Notes under the pieces: model-generated | Databases searched by the model: none | What the model was told of the DNA's origin: nothing | The model's input: only the letters and a program-made list of their open reading frames with translations | Translations under genes and position numbers: made by a program | In this document: positions 1-8,641 of the stretch, in pieces | Numbering within the stretch: position 1 is the stretch's first letter | Layout: each line of letters opens with the position of its first letter | NCBI RefSeq assembly: GCF_022760755.1 | Contig: NZ_JAIVFP010000001.1 | Span: 327,501-391,500, forward strand | Direction: 5' to 3' | Length of the DNA stretch: 64,000 bases | From: Candidatus Rhodoblastus alkanivorans | GTDB taxonomy: Bacteria > Pseudomonadota > Alphaproteobacteria > Rhizobiales > Beijerinckiaceae

Positions 1-8
1 GATTTGCT

Positions 9-371
9 TTATATTGTCACAAAGGTCGGCTTTTTTTCTATGACGGCCAGCACTCGACGAAGCTCTGAGCCGCGCTTCAAGATCAGCCCGGTTTGAGCGA
101 CAATCGAATAAGCTCCTTGTTTTCGTGCTGATTTCGGCTCTTTGACAATGCGATAGTAAGCGGCTTCGCCGCTACGCCGGAAAATGGAAAAAATAGCACG
201 CGACGTCGAAAAATCTAGAGCGTAATCTCGCCAAACACCCTGGGCGACCATACGTGCGTAAACGTCAAATATCGCCTGCAATTCGCGCCTGTCGAAACCA
301 ACGATCTCATGGGAAGGCTCGCCCGACGAGGGGGAGCGAAAAATATGGAAAGTCGGCTGATTTTCGCTCAA
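9..371 (-). CDS. DUF2794 family protein
   Basis: The 120-residue product resembles the DUF2794 family, short soluble proteins known almost only from alphaproteobacteria and without an assigned function. There is no signal peptide or membrane segment. The recognisable core runs from DRRELQAIFDVYARMVAQG (about residue 28) through RIVKEPKSARKQGAYSIV (about 74). It reads leftward, away from htpG, with an ATG at 369-371 and its stop just inside the window edge. No partner gene is visible on its side, so the context gives no clue to function. Family assignment is from memory of the sequence pattern. Confidence 0.8.
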   Translation of the reverse strand: MSENQPTFHIFRSPSSGEPSHEIVGFDRRELQAIFDVYARMVAQGVWRDYALDFSTSRAIFSIFRRSGEAAYYRIVKEPKSARKQGAYSIVAQTGLILKRGSELRRVLAVIEKKPTFVTI

Positions 372-403
372 GTGAGCGCCTTTTCTTGAAACCTTAGGGT
401 GCG

Positions 404-616
404 ATGATGATCTGTTTCTCGCGCGAGAGCAAGCTTCGAAAGCCCTGTTGCGCGTCTCGCACGGCCTCGCCTGTGGGCGACAAAATCACAATTCCGCCGC
501 CGTCGCGCCTTTTGCCCGCTCTTTTACGAATACATCGTCGATCTTGTCCATGGCGCCGGTTCGGTCCCAGCCGCGTTGACGCAGCCCCCCAGCCAGAGCG
601 GCGTCCGAACCAGTAA
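404..616 (+). other. Possible short transcription unit (70-codon frame) ending at an intrinsic terminator
   Basis: Bases 372-772 hold no confident gene. An open frame of 70 codons (ATG 404, TAA 614-616) ends 15 bases before a strong rightward terminator (632-667), so something on this strand may be transcribed here, either a small protein or a small RNA. The peptide is Arg/Pro rich and not recognisable. The opposite strand carries short open frames with protein-like stretches (MDKIDDVFVKERAKG; then ILSPTGEAVRDAQQGFRSLL) in two different frames, which could be the tail of a decayed leftward gene. Neither reading is well supported. Confidence 0.2.
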
Positions 617-631
617 CCAGCTTTGCGACAT

Positions 632-667
632 GAGCCGGCCGGCGACCTCCGGCCGGCTCGATTTTTT
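632..667 (+). terminator. Strong intrinsic terminator upstream of htpG
   Basis: A perfect 11-bp stem (GAGCCGGCCGG at 632-642 with its complement at 649-659), a 6-base loop and a run of six T (662-667). The T run is only on the + strand, so it ends rightward transcripts. No rightward gene with clear coding character precedes it in this window. Confidence 0.75.
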
Positions 668-689
668 GCCGCTCCCGCCCCCAGTCGCC

Positions 690-718
690 CTTGAAAGAGG
701 ACGGAACGCCCGCAATAT
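690..718 (+). promoter_or_regulatory. Probable RpoH (sigma-32) promoter of htpG
   Basis: CTTGAAA at 690-696 is a full match to the heat-shock -35 element, followed 12 bases later by CCCGCAATAT (709-718), a weaker match to the -10 element. It lies directly after the terminator and 55 bases before the first htpG ATG, where a heat-shock promoter is expected. The -35 half is good and the -10 half imperfect. Confidence 0.5.
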
Positions 719-772
719 AGCGGCGCGGCGGCAAACCCGTCCCAGTCAACCTTCCATGGATCAGATCAAAAA

Positions 773-2665
773 ATGACGCAGGAATCCACGACGATGGAAA
801 GCGAACGCCATGTCTTTCAGGCTGATGTAGCACGCCTCCTTCATTTGATGGTTCATTCGATCTATTCGGAGCGGGACATTTTTCTGCGCGAGTTGATTTC
901 CAACGCCGCGGACGCATGCGAGAAACTTCGCTATGAGGCCAACAGCAATCCTTCTCTGCTTGGCGAGGGCGAATCCTTTGCAATCCGCGTCATCCTGAAT
1001 GCGGAAAATGGAACGCTTGCGGTGGAGGACAATGGCGTGGGCATGGCCCGCGAGGACTTGACCACCGCCCTCGGCACGATCGCAAATTCCGGCACCCGTG
1101 TTTTCCTTGAAAAGATGACGGCGTCGGGAAAAGGCGCGGCCGAACTCATCGGCCAGTTTGGAATTGGCTTTTATTCCGCATTCATGGTCGCCGACCGGGT
1201 CGTCGTAGAGACCAGACGCGCCGGGGAAGACGTAGCTTGGCGCTGGAGCTCGGACGGCAAGGGCGAGTTCGAGATTTCCCCGCTCGCTCTGGAAGATGCG
1301 CCGCGTCACGGATCGCGTGTCGTCCTGCATCTGAATGAGGACTCAAAAGCCTATCTGGAGCCGGGCAGGGTCGAATCGATTATCGGCGAGCATTCAAGCG
1401 CCGTTGCTACGCCAATCGACCTGCTGGACACGCCGACAGCCGAGCCAAGGCGCCTCAGCGAAGGCGCGGCGCTTTGGACCAAGCCAAAGTCGGAGATCAC
1501 GGAAGAACAATATCGAGAATTCTATCAAGAGCTTTCCGGCCAGTTCGATTCACCTGCCCTCACGGTTCATTGGCGCGCGGAAGGACGCGCGGAATATGCC
1601 GTGCTCGCTTTCGTACCCGGGTCGCGGCCCTTCGACCTGTTCGATCCGGCGCGCAAAGGGCGGACCAAGCTTTATTCGCGGCGTGTATTGATCTCACGCG
1701 ACAGCGATCTCCTGCCGGGCTACCTCCGGTTTGTGCGTCTCGTGGTTGATTCGCCCGACCTGCCGTTGAACGTTTCACGCGAAATGGTCCAGGAGAGCCC
1801 GCTTTTCGCGGCGATCAAGAAGGGCGTCACAAACCGGCTGCTTCAAGAGCTTGGCAAGCTGGCCGAGATGGATCGCGAGAAGTTCCTGACGATCTGGAAG
1901 AATTTTGGCGCCGTAATCAAAGAAGGCCTCTATGAGGATCCGGAACGCCGCGACCCGTTGCTGAAAATGGCGCGTTTCGCGACAACCACCTCCCAGGACG
2001 GAACGCGGACACTCGCAGATTATGTTTCGGCATTACGACCGAACCAGACCGCAATCTATTATCTCGTCGGCGAAAACGCAGAGAGGATCGCGGCAAGTCC
2101 GCAACTGGAAGGTTTCCGCGCCAGAGGCATCGAAGTATTGCTGCTATCGGACCCGGTTGACGCATTCTGGGTCCAGACGGCTGCGGGCGTCGATGGCAAG
2201 CCATTCAAGTCGGCAACGCAAGGCGCCGCCGACATCAAAACGGTGGAACTGCTCGACGGCGCCAAGAAACCTGACGAGCCCGCGAGCGCATTCGCGGATT
2301 TGATCTCCCGCGCCAAGGAAACGCTCGCAACAGTCGTCGAAGACGTCCGAATATCCGACCGACTTTCCGAAAGCCTGGCCTGTCTTGTCGCGCCTGAATT
2401 CGGTCCGGACCTCAGATTGCAACAGATCTTGGCCGCCCACGGTCAGTCGGCTATGGACATGAAACCGGTTCTTGAAATCAATCCGGCCCACCCACTCGTC
2501 ATTTCGCTTGAGACTTTGATGAAGCGCAGCGAATCGGAACTGTTTGAAGACGCGGTTTGGCTGATTTTCGACGAAGCGCGGCTGCTTGACGGCGCTCCCC
2601 CGAACGACGCTTCAGCCTTCGCGGCGCGTTTGACGCGAATCTTGAGCAAGGCGTTGGCAACCTGA
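773..2665 (+). CDS. htpG: Molecular chaperone HtpG (Hsp90)
   Basis: Cytosolic Hsp90 homodimer that uses ATP to remodel late-folding client proteins. The N-terminal GHKL ATPase domain shows the expected blocks in order: ELISNAADACEKLRY (ATP/Mg binding Asn), DNGVGM, and the lid glycines in IGQFGIGFYSAFM. The middle domain has the typical LPLNVSREMVQES segment carrying the catalytic-loop Arg, and the C-terminal dimerisation region follows; 630 residues is the usual bacterial length. Two starts are possible: ATG 773, or ATG 794, which has AGGA about 10 bases upstream and matches family N-termini better. Preceded by a likely heat-shock promoter; the stop overlaps the proposed prmC start. Confidence 0.97.
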   Translation: MTQESTTMESERHVFQADVARLLHLMVHSIYSERDIFLRELISNAADACEKLRYEANSNPSLLGEGESFAIRVILNAENGTLAVEDNGVGMAREDLTTALGTIANSGTRVFLEKMTASGKGAAELIGQFGIGFYSAFMVADRVVVETRRAGEDVAWRWSSDGKGEFEISPLALEDAPRHGSRVVLHLNEDSKAYLEPGRVESIIGEHSSAVATPIDLLDTPTAEPRRLSEGAALWTKPKSEITEEQYREFYQELSGQFDSPALTVHWRAEGRAEYAVLAFVPGSRPFDLFDPARKGRTKLYSRRVLISRDSDLLPGYLRFVRLVVDSPDLPLNVSREMVQESPLFAAIKKGVTNRLLQELGKLAEMDREKFLTIWKNFGAVIKEGLYEDPERRDPLLKMARFATTTSQDGTRTLADYVSALRPNQTAIYYLVGENAERIAASPQLEGFRARGIEVLLLSDPVDAFWVQTAAGVDGKPFKSATQGAADIKTVELLDGAKKPDEPASAFADLISRAKETLATVVEDVRISDRLSESLACLVAPEFGPDLRLQQILAAHGQSAMDMKPVLEINPAHPLVISLETLMKRSESELFEDAVWLIFDEARLLDGAPPNDASAFAARLTRILSKALAT

Positions 2666-3549
2666 AGCTCGCAAAATCCTTTCCGCTTTTCTCGGCGTCG
2701 GTCACTCTTGGGCAAGCCCGCGCGAGGGTCGCGGCCGTTCTTGCCGCCGCCGGCAAAGAGCCGGCGGCGCTTGAATCGCGTCTGCTCTTGGAAGACGCGA
2801 CGGGTTTGACGTCGCTCGACTTTGTGATTCGCGCCGATGAGACGCTTGGCGATCCGCAGGCTGCGCGCCTGCTAATTTCATTGGAGCGACGTCTCCGGGA
2901 CGAACCAATATCGCGGATTCTCGGTCACAATGACTTCTATGGTCTGGATTTGATCGTAACCCGCGACGTTTTGGACCCGAGGGCCGACACCGAAATGCTG
3001 GTCGATCGCGCATTGGCCTTTCTGCGCGAGCGGCGCCTTTCAAGACCAAAAATTCTCGACCTCGGAACAGGTTCCGGAGCGATTTTATGCGCTGTCCTCC
3101 ACGCCACGCCGCAGGCTTTTGGACTGGGGGTCGATTTATCGCCGGCCGCGTGCGAAGTCGCCGCGAAAAACCTTGATCGGTGCGGTCTTGCCAGCCGATC
3201 GTCGATCATATGCGGCTGTTGGGCGGACGCGATCAGTGGATGCTTCGATCTCATCGTCGCCAATCCGCCCTATATAGCGCGCCCGGAAACGGCCGCACTT
3301 GCGCCGGAGGTCGTCAGACACGATCCCGCCCTCGCTCTTTTTGGCGGCGAGGACGGCCTCGATTGCTACAGACTATTGGCCCGCGATTTTGGCCGCTTGC
3401 TCGCGAAGGGCGGCGCAATCTTTCTCGAGATCGGCGCGCGGCAGGCGGCGAGCGTCGTCGAAATCCTATCGTCGGAAGGTTTTCGCGACGCCGCCGTTTT
3501 CAAAGATCACGGCGGCCGCGATCGTGTCGTGACGGTCAGGAATATCTGA
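2662..3549 (+). CDS. prmC: Peptide chain release factor N5-glutamine methyltransferase PrmC (HemK)
   Basis: Methylates the GGQ glutamine of release factors RF1/RF2 using S-adenosylmethionine. The SAM-binding LDLGTGSGAILCAVL and the diagnostic NPPY (in IVANPPYIARP) are present. The N-terminal helical domain (VTLGQARARVAAVLAAAGKE, ESRLLLEDATG) is in frame upstream of the first TTG (2788), so a TTG start would remove part of a conserved domain. No ATG, GTG or TTG exists in frame between the previous stop (about 2587) and 2788. The best candidate is CTG at 2662, overlapping the htpG stop as CTGA, which gives 295 residues, the normal family length. The start is inference; the function is firm. It probably forms an operon with htpG. 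The usual neighbour prfA is not here. Confidence 0.9.
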   Translation: MKLAKSFPLFSASVTLGQARARVAAVLAAAGKEPAALESRLLLEDATGLTSLDFVIRADETLGDPQAARLLISLERRLRDEPISRILGHNDFYGLDLIVTRDVLDPRADTEMLVDRALAFLRERRLSRPKILDLGTGSGAILCAVLHATPQAFGLGVDLSPAACEVAAKNLDRCGLASRSSIICGCWADAISGCFDLIVANPPYIARPETAALAPEVVRHDPALALFGGEDGLDCYRLLARDFGRLLAKGGAIFLEIGARQAASVVEILSSEGFRDAAVFKDHGGRDRVVTVRNI

Positions 3550-3749
3550 AGTTCTCGCGCCCCTCTTTGGCTGCCTGTCAAAAGTTAGGGCTTGGCGCGC
3601 CCTCAAAAAAAGTCTAGTGTCCACGCGAGCAAAACTTCGTTGCCTTTTTCGATGTCGCGGCGCAGACGGGCGTTAGGCAGGTCCCGCGAGGCGGTTCGAT
3701 AAGAGTCGCGCCAACTGCGGTTGAGAACCTGCGACGTGGGCAACGTGAT

Positions 3750-3884
3750 GTGTTCGCTGACTCCCTGTACGGATCTGAAAGCGAGTTTGCGGAATTCGCG
3801 AACATGCCCAAAGAGACCAAGTCGCCGGAGCACTCGCGCTACGATGCCAGGCTAAAAGCTATGTTCGAAGAGGCGTCAGCGTAA
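3750..3884 (+). CDS. Possible small protein or gene remnant, unknown
   Basis: Between prmC and the DUF4167 gene a frame stays open from a TAG at 3615 to the TAA at 3882-3884. Its last 26 residues (MPKETKSPEHSRYDARLKAM...) are charged and look like real protein. Possible starts are GTG 3750 or ATG 3807. The segment before 3750 is also open but has no good start codon. I do not recognise the family; it may be the 3' end of a decayed gene. No clear ribosome-binding site is visible. Confidence 0.3.
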   Translation: MFADSLYGSESEFAEFANMPKETKSPEHSRYDARLKAMFEEASA

Positions 3885-3922
3885 ACATTCTCGCAATAGT
3901 GGTGAATAATCAGGAATTATCA

Positions 3923-4843
3923 ATGAGACCTGGTCAAAACAAGCGTATGCGTGGTCGGAACAATCGCAAGGGTCCAAATCCTTTGACAAGGGCCTATGAA
4001 TCCAATGGTCCGGACGTCAAGATTCGAGGCACAGCCCAGCATATCGCCGAGAAATACCTTCAGCTTGCGCGCGATGCTCAATCGTCCGGCGATCCGGTCG
4101 TCGCGGAAAATTTTCTTCAGCATGCTGAGCATTATTTCCGTATTATCGCCGCGGCCCAAGCCGCCCAGCAGCAGGCCCACCTGGGCTTCAACCGTAGCGC
4201 CGAAGATTTTGAAGAGTTGGACGACGATGACGATTTCGTGGCTTTGCCGGATCGTTTCGCTTCGCCTTTCGAACGCTCCGCGCAGGCTCCCGTTTTGAAT
4301 CAACCTCAACCCAATGTGGCGCCCTCGGGGTTTGGAGGTCAGCCGCAGCCTTTCTTTGAGCGTCCCGCTTTCGCGCCCGATCAGCAAGAACGGGTCCAGG
4401 ATCGTCCCGAACGCGGAAATAGAGGAGAGCGGCGGTTCGGACCGCAGGGAGAGCGACCGCAGAACCACGGCCGCCAACGATTCCGCGAACAGCAAGGGCG
4501 TTTTGAGGCCGCACCGACCGCGCAAGAGCAACCGCGCATCGATTTCGAGCCCACCAATCCCGGCTTGCCTGCTTTCATTACATCGCCCACGCGCGCGCCT
4601 GCGATGGCGCCCGTTGCTTCGTCCGATGAAATTGCTCCCGCTTCAGCGCAACGCGAAATCGCCAGTGCGCCCGAACAGACGGAGACGGCGGCTCATTCGT
4701 CGGAAGCAGCGGCTCCCCAAAGCCAGAGCGAGTCGGATACGCGATTCCATTTGCGCCCGCGGCGGCGGCGGCGCCCGCGCGCTGAAAGCGATGGCGACGC
4801 GAACGACGGAACTCCCGTCGCCGAGGCGAATTCCGCCGAATAA
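3923..4843 (+). CDS. DUF4167 domain-containing protein
   Basis: Starts MRPGQNKRMRGRNNRKGPNP, a basic Arg/Asn/Gly-rich head, then the conserved helical block NGPDVKIRGTAQHIAEKYLQ followed by YFRIIAAAQAAQQQ, which define DUF4167, a family largely restricted to alphaproteobacteria. The remaining two thirds (about residues 95-306) are low-complexity, rich in Gln, Pro, Arg and Ala, probably disordered, ending in an Arg-rich patch (RPRRRRRPRAES). Nucleic-acid or ribosome association is a reasonable inference from composition, not shown. ATG 3923 is preferred over the upstream GTG 3899. The order prmC-DUF4167-clpB is common in this group. Confidence 0.85.
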   Translation: MRPGQNKRMRGRNNRKGPNPLTRAYESNGPDVKIRGTAQHIAEKYLQLARDAQSSGDPVVAENFLQHAEHYFRIIAAAQAAQQQAHLGFNRSAEDFEELDDDDDFVALPDRFASPFERSAQAPVLNQPQPNVAPSGFGGQPQPFFERPAFAPDQQERVQDRPERGNRGERRFGPQGERPQNHGRQRFREQQGRFEAAPTAQEQPRIDFEPTNPGLPAFITSPTRAPAMAPVASSDEIAPASAQREIASAPEQTETAAHSSEAAAPQSQSESDTRFHLRPRRRRRPRAESDGDANDGTPVAEANSAE

Positions 4844-4865
4844 GTTTCGTAATTTGAAATGATTG

Positions 4866-4895
4866 AAAGCGGCGGAAATTTTCGCCGCTTTTTTT
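4866..4895 (+). terminator. Intrinsic terminator after the DUF4167 gene
   Basis: Stem AAAGCGGCG (4866-4874) pairs with 4883-4891 across an 8-base loop, and the T run extends to 4895. It separates the DUF4167 gene from clpB, so clpB has its own promoter in 4896-5035. Confidence 0.8.
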
Positions 4896-5035
4896 GCTCG
4901 CTCTCCATGCTCGCTTCGCCTTGACCTTTTAACTTCGGCCGTCATGCCCATATTTGCGGGAGGCCGCCATTTCGGGCTGGATTGACGCGACTTTTTTGCC
5001 GTTCGGGAGAAGGTCGCGGGCTACGGAGGTTCAAA

Positions 5036-7657
5036 ATGAATATTGAAAAGCTGACCGAGCGCGCGAAAGGCTTCGTTCAATCGGCTCAGTCGCTGGCGCT
5101 TCGCGAGGGGCACCAGCAGTTCACGCCGCTCCATGTTCTCAAGGTTCTGCTCGACGATGAACAGGGTCTGTCGGCCGGACTGATCGACAAAAGCGACGGA
5201 CGGTCTCGTGAGGCGCTGCGCGAGTGCGAGCTTGCTTTGGCGAAATTGCCGCGCGTCGAGGGTTCGGGCGCAGGCCAATTATATATGGCCCCGGCCACCG
5301 CAAGACTGTTCGATAACGCCGAAAAGATCGCGCAAAAGGCCGGCGATTCCTTCGTCACGGTCGAGCGGTTGCTACTTGCTCTTGCGATGGACGCCAGCAG
5401 CGACGCCGGAAAAATTCTTTCGGCCGCCGGCGTCACGCCTCAGGGCCTGAATCGCGCCATAGAGGATCTGCGCAAGGGCCGCACTGCCGATTCCGCCTCG
5501 GCGGAAAACGCATATGATGCGCTGAAGAAATATGCGCGCGATCTGACCGAAGCGGCGCGTGAAGGAAAATTGGACCCGGTTATCGGCCGCGACGAAGAAA
5601 TCCGGCGTGCGATCCAGGTTCTTTCCCGTCGTACGAAAAACAACCCGGTTTTGATCGGCGAACCTGGCGTCGGCAAGACAGCGATCGTCGAAGGGTTGGC
5701 CTTGCGCATCGTGAACGGCGATGTTCCGGAGAGCCTCCGCGACAAGCGCCTTCTCGCCCTCGACATGGGCGCGTTGATCGCTGGCGCAAAATACCGCGGC
5801 GAGTTCGAAGAGCGTTTGAAAGCCGTTCTGAACGAAGTCACCTCAGCTGCGGGCGGCATCATCCTGTTCATCGACGAAATGCACACCCTCGTCGGAGCCG
5901 GCAAGGCCGACGGCGCCATGGACGCGTCGAATCTGTTGAAGCCGGCGCTGGCTCGAGGCGAGTTGCATTGCGTCGGGGCGACCACGCTCGACGAATACCG
6001 TAAACATGTGGAAAAGGACGCCGCCCTCGCCCGCCGCTTCCAACCTGTCTTCGTGAGCGAACCGACGGTCGAGGACACGATATCGATTCTCCGCGGCCTG
6101 AAGGAAAAATATGAATTACACCATGGCGTGAGGGTGAGCGACGCGGCGCTGGTCGCCGCTGCGACCTTATCAAACAGGTATATCTCCGACCGTTTCCTGC
6201 CCGACAAGGCGATAGACCTGGTCGATGAAGCGGCGTCACGGTTGCGCATGCAGGTCGATTCGAAGCCTGAGGAACTCGATGAGTTCGACCGTCGAATCGT
6301 TCAGCTCAAGATCGAGCAGGAAGCCCTCAAGAAGGAGTCCGATCAGGCGTCGAAAGACCGCCTGAGCCGGCTCGAGGGCGAACTCGCCGAATTGACCGAA
6401 AAATCAGCCGAATTGACCACGCGCTGGCGGGCCGAGAAAGACAAGCTGGGCGCGGCGCAAAAGCTGAAAGAACAGTTGGAGTCCGCGAGGAATGACCTGA
6501 TCATCGCGCAACGAAATGGCGATTACGCAGAGGCCGGCCGGCTGACCTACGGCATGATTCCGGAGCTTGAGGGCAAATTGGCCGATACGGAAGCCAAATC
6601 CGGCGAGGTTTTGGTGGATGAGGCGGTTACACCCGACCATATCGCTCAGGTCGTGTCCCGCTGGACCGGTGTGCCCGTGGACAAGATGCTGGAAGGTGAA
6701 CGCGCCAAACTTCTGAAGATGGAAGAAGAATTGGCGCGGCGTGTCGTTGGCCAGCGCGAAGCGGTCGCCGCAGTTTCGACAGCGGTTCGGCGTGCGCGCG
6801 CCGGATTGCAGGACCCCAATCGACCGATCGGATCCTTCATGTTCCTTGGCCCGACCGGCGTCGGCAAAACGGAATTAACCAAGGCTCTGGCGGCTTTCCT
6901 GTTCGACGATGAATCGGCGCTGATTCGGATCGACATGTCGGAATATATGGAAAAACATTCTGTGGCGCGTTTGATTGGCGCGCCTCCTGGGTATGTCGGT
7001 TACGAGGAAGGCGGCGCGTTGACGGAAGCGGTTCGCCGTCGGCCCTATCAGGTTGTGCTGTTCGACGAAATCGAGAAGGCGCATCCGGATGTCTTTAACA
7101 TTTTGCTTCAGGTTTTGGACGATGGACGCCTCACGGACGGCCAGGGCAGAACGGTCGACTTCCGAAACGTCGTCATCATCATGACGTCCAATCTCGGGTC
7201 GGAATTCCTCGTCATGCAGAACGAGGGCGAAGATTCCTCGGCCGTTCACAGCGAAGTCATGCAGGTTGTACGCGCTCATTTCCGGCCCGAATTCCTGAAC
7301 CGGATCGATGAAATCATCCTTTTCCACCGTCTGCGCAGGCAGGATATGGGCGCGATCGTCGATATCCAGTTCAAGCGGCTTAACCGCTTGCTAGAGGATC
7401 GAAAGGTCGTCCTGCTCCTGACCGACGCCGGGCGCGATTGGCTCGCCAACAAGGGCTATGATCCCGCCTATGGCGCGCGCCCTCTGAAGCGCGTCATTCA
7501 AAAGAACGTGCAAGACCCTATGGCCGATATGATGCTTTCCGGCAAAATCGGGGACGGTCAGACTGTCGCAATTTCTGCCACGGGCGGCGAATTGACGCTC
7601 GACGGAAAGTCCGTTTCGAAGATCGAAGGCGAGGCGCCTCCCGCGCGTCTGAACTGA
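5036..7657 (+). CDS. clpB: ATP-dependent disaggregase ClpB (Hsp104 family)
   Basis: Hexameric AAA+ machine that works with DnaK/DnaJ to pull polypeptides out of aggregates. In order: N-terminal Clp repeat domain (to about 145), NBD1 with Walker [16 protein letters not shown] and Walker B ILFIDEMH, the long coiled-coil M domain (about 410-525, Glu/Lys rich) that distinguishes ClpB from ClpA/C, NBD2 with [15 protein letters not shown], and the C-terminal domain. 873 residues is typical. ATG 5036 has GGAGG at 5025-5029; the 18 codons upstream are open but not conserved. CTTG (4920) and CCCATAT (4947) upstream resemble heat-shock elements but are too far apart to call. Shares its stress role with htpG and dnaKJ in this window. 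Confidence 0.98.
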   Translation: MNIEKLTERAKGFVQSAQSLALREGHQQFTPLHVLKVLLDDEQGLSAGLIDKSDGRSREALRECELALAKLPRVEGSGAGQLYMAPATARLFDNAEKIAQKAGDSFVTVERLLLALAMDASSDAGKILSAAGVTPQGLNRAIEDLRKGRTADSASAENAYDALKKYARDLTEAAREGKLDPVIGRDEEIRRAIQVLSRRTKNNPVLIGEPGVGKTAIVEGLALRIVNGDVPESLRDKRLLALDMGALIAGAKYRGEFEERLKAVLNEVTSAAGGIILFIDEMHTLVGAGKADGAMDASNLLKPALARGELHCVGATTLDEYRKHVEKDAALARRFQPVFVSEPTVEDTISILRGLKEKYELHHGVRVSDAALVAAATLSNRYISDRFLPDKAIDLVDEAASRLRMQVDSKPEELDEFDRRIVQLKIEQEALKKESDQASKDRLSRLEGELAELTEKSAELTTRWRAEKDKLGAAQKLKEQLESARNDLIIAQRNGDYAEAGRLTYGMIPELEGKLADTEAKSGEVLVDEAVTPDHIAQVVSRWTGVPVDKMLEGERAKLLKMEEELARRVVGQREAVAAVSTAVRRARAGLQDPNRPIGSFMFLGPTGVGKTELTKALAAFLFDDESALIRIDMSEYMEKHSVARLIGAPPGYVGYEEGGALTEAVRRRPYQVVLFDEIEKAHPDVFNILLQVLDDGRLTDGQGRTVDFRNVVIIMTSNLGSEFLVMQNEGEDSSAVHSEVMQVVRAHFRPEFLNRIDEIILFHRLRRQDMGAIVDIQFKRLNRLLEDRKVVLLLTDAGRDWLANKGYDPAYGARPLKRVIQKNVQDPMADMMLSGKIGDGQTVAISATGGELTLDGKSVSKIEGEAPPARLN

Positions 7658-7665
7658 TCGACAAT

Positions 7666-7682
7666 GGGCGGCTCGGCCGCCC
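7666..7682. terminator. Short hairpin between convergent clpB and uppP
   Basis: GGGCGGC, a 3-base loop and GCCGCCC. Only 25 bases separate the two stops and the hairpin touches the uppP stop codon, so it could serve both directions. The T content after it (CTATTTC) is weak. Confidence 0.5.
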
Positions 7683-8558
7683 CTATTTCAGCCAGCCCTG
7701 GGCGACGCCCACCAGAAGAACGATGCCGATGAAAAAGCGATAAACGACAAACGGCCACGAAGAAAAACGTTCCAGGATTCGCATCAAACCCCAGATCGCC
7801 ACGAAGGCGGAGATCGAGGCGACCACAAGGCCGACGCCGAGAATCATCCAACCCTCTGCAGGCAGATGGGCCTTGAAAAGTTCATAGAATTCCTTGACCC
7901 CTGCAAGGAAGATCGCCGGCAAGCCCAAGAGGAAAGAGAAGCGCGCCGCTTCCTCACGCTCCAGATCAAGGAACATGGCCGCGGTCAAAGTCGAGCCTGA
8001 GCGCGAAACGCCGGGAATCAGCGCGCCAACCTGCGCCAAACCGACGAGCATGGCATCCTTCAGCGAGACATTGTCGAGAGTCCGACGATGAGAACAAAAT
8101 TTTTCAGCCAGAGCCAGCAGCAATGACATGACGATGCTGGAGACGCCGATCACCCAAAGGCTTCGCAACGACGACCCGCAGGCGTTGAGAGATTTCGACA
8201 GCAGGACGCCAAAAATGACCAGCGGCACGGTCGCGAGCATGATCCAGGTCGTGAAACGGAACTGCCAATCCCGGAAATCGCGGCGGCGCACAGCGTCGAT
8301 CGAGCCGAAGGCGAACCCCCGAACATCGCTCCAGAAATAGGAAACGACCGCAGCCAGCGCGGCCATTTGCATGGCGGCGGAAAAGGCGGAGCCCGGATCG
8401 CGCCAGCCCAAAAGAGCAGGCACGATACGCATATGCGCCGTCGAAGAAATCGGCAAAAGCTCGGTTATGCCCTGAACGACGCCGAGCGCCGCGACTTTGG
8501 CGGCGCCCAATTCGATGAATCCCGTGTCCAAACCCTGCGTGCAGGCTCCAACCGACAT
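7683..8558 (-). CDS. uppP: Undecaprenyl-diphosphate phosphatase UppP (BacA)
   Basis: Integral membrane enzyme that removes the outer phosphate of undecaprenyl pyrophosphate, recycling the lipid carrier for peptidoglycan and other envelope polymers; overproduction gives bacitracin resistance in other bacteria. Both signature blocks are present: GITELLPISSTAHM near residue 30 (catalytic Glu and SST) and PGVSRSGSTLTAAM near residue 185. At least seven hydrophobic helices are readable. Length 291 is slightly above the usual 265-280, with a few extra residues at the N-terminus, so a downstream start is possible. Convergent with clpB, single-gene unit. Confidence 0.95.
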   Translation of the reverse strand: MSVGACTQGLDTGFIELGAAKVAALGVVQGITELLPISSTAHMRIVPALLGWRDPGSAFSAAMQMAALAAVVSYFWSDVRGFAFGSIDAVRRRDFRDWQFRFTTWIMLATVPLVIFGVLLSKSLNACGSSLRSLWVIGVSSIVMSLLLALAEKFCSHRRTLDNVSLKDAMLVGLAQVGALIPGVSRSGSTLTAAMFLDLEREEAARFSFLLGLPAIFLAGVKEFYELFKAHLPAEGWMILGVGLVVASISAFVAIWGLMRILERFSSWPFVVYRFFIGIVLLVGVAQGWLK

Positions 8559-8641
8559 TAATCACCCCCGCCGAATCACAGCATGCGCCTTTGACAGTTC
8601 TGGCAAAGCCGCCAGGAGCTTTCAATCACGTTCGGCACGGA

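Noticed and set aside
4920-4953. Heat-shock promoter for clpB
   Set aside because: CTTG and CCCATAT are present but separated by 23 bases, outside the accepted spacing; left uncalled.
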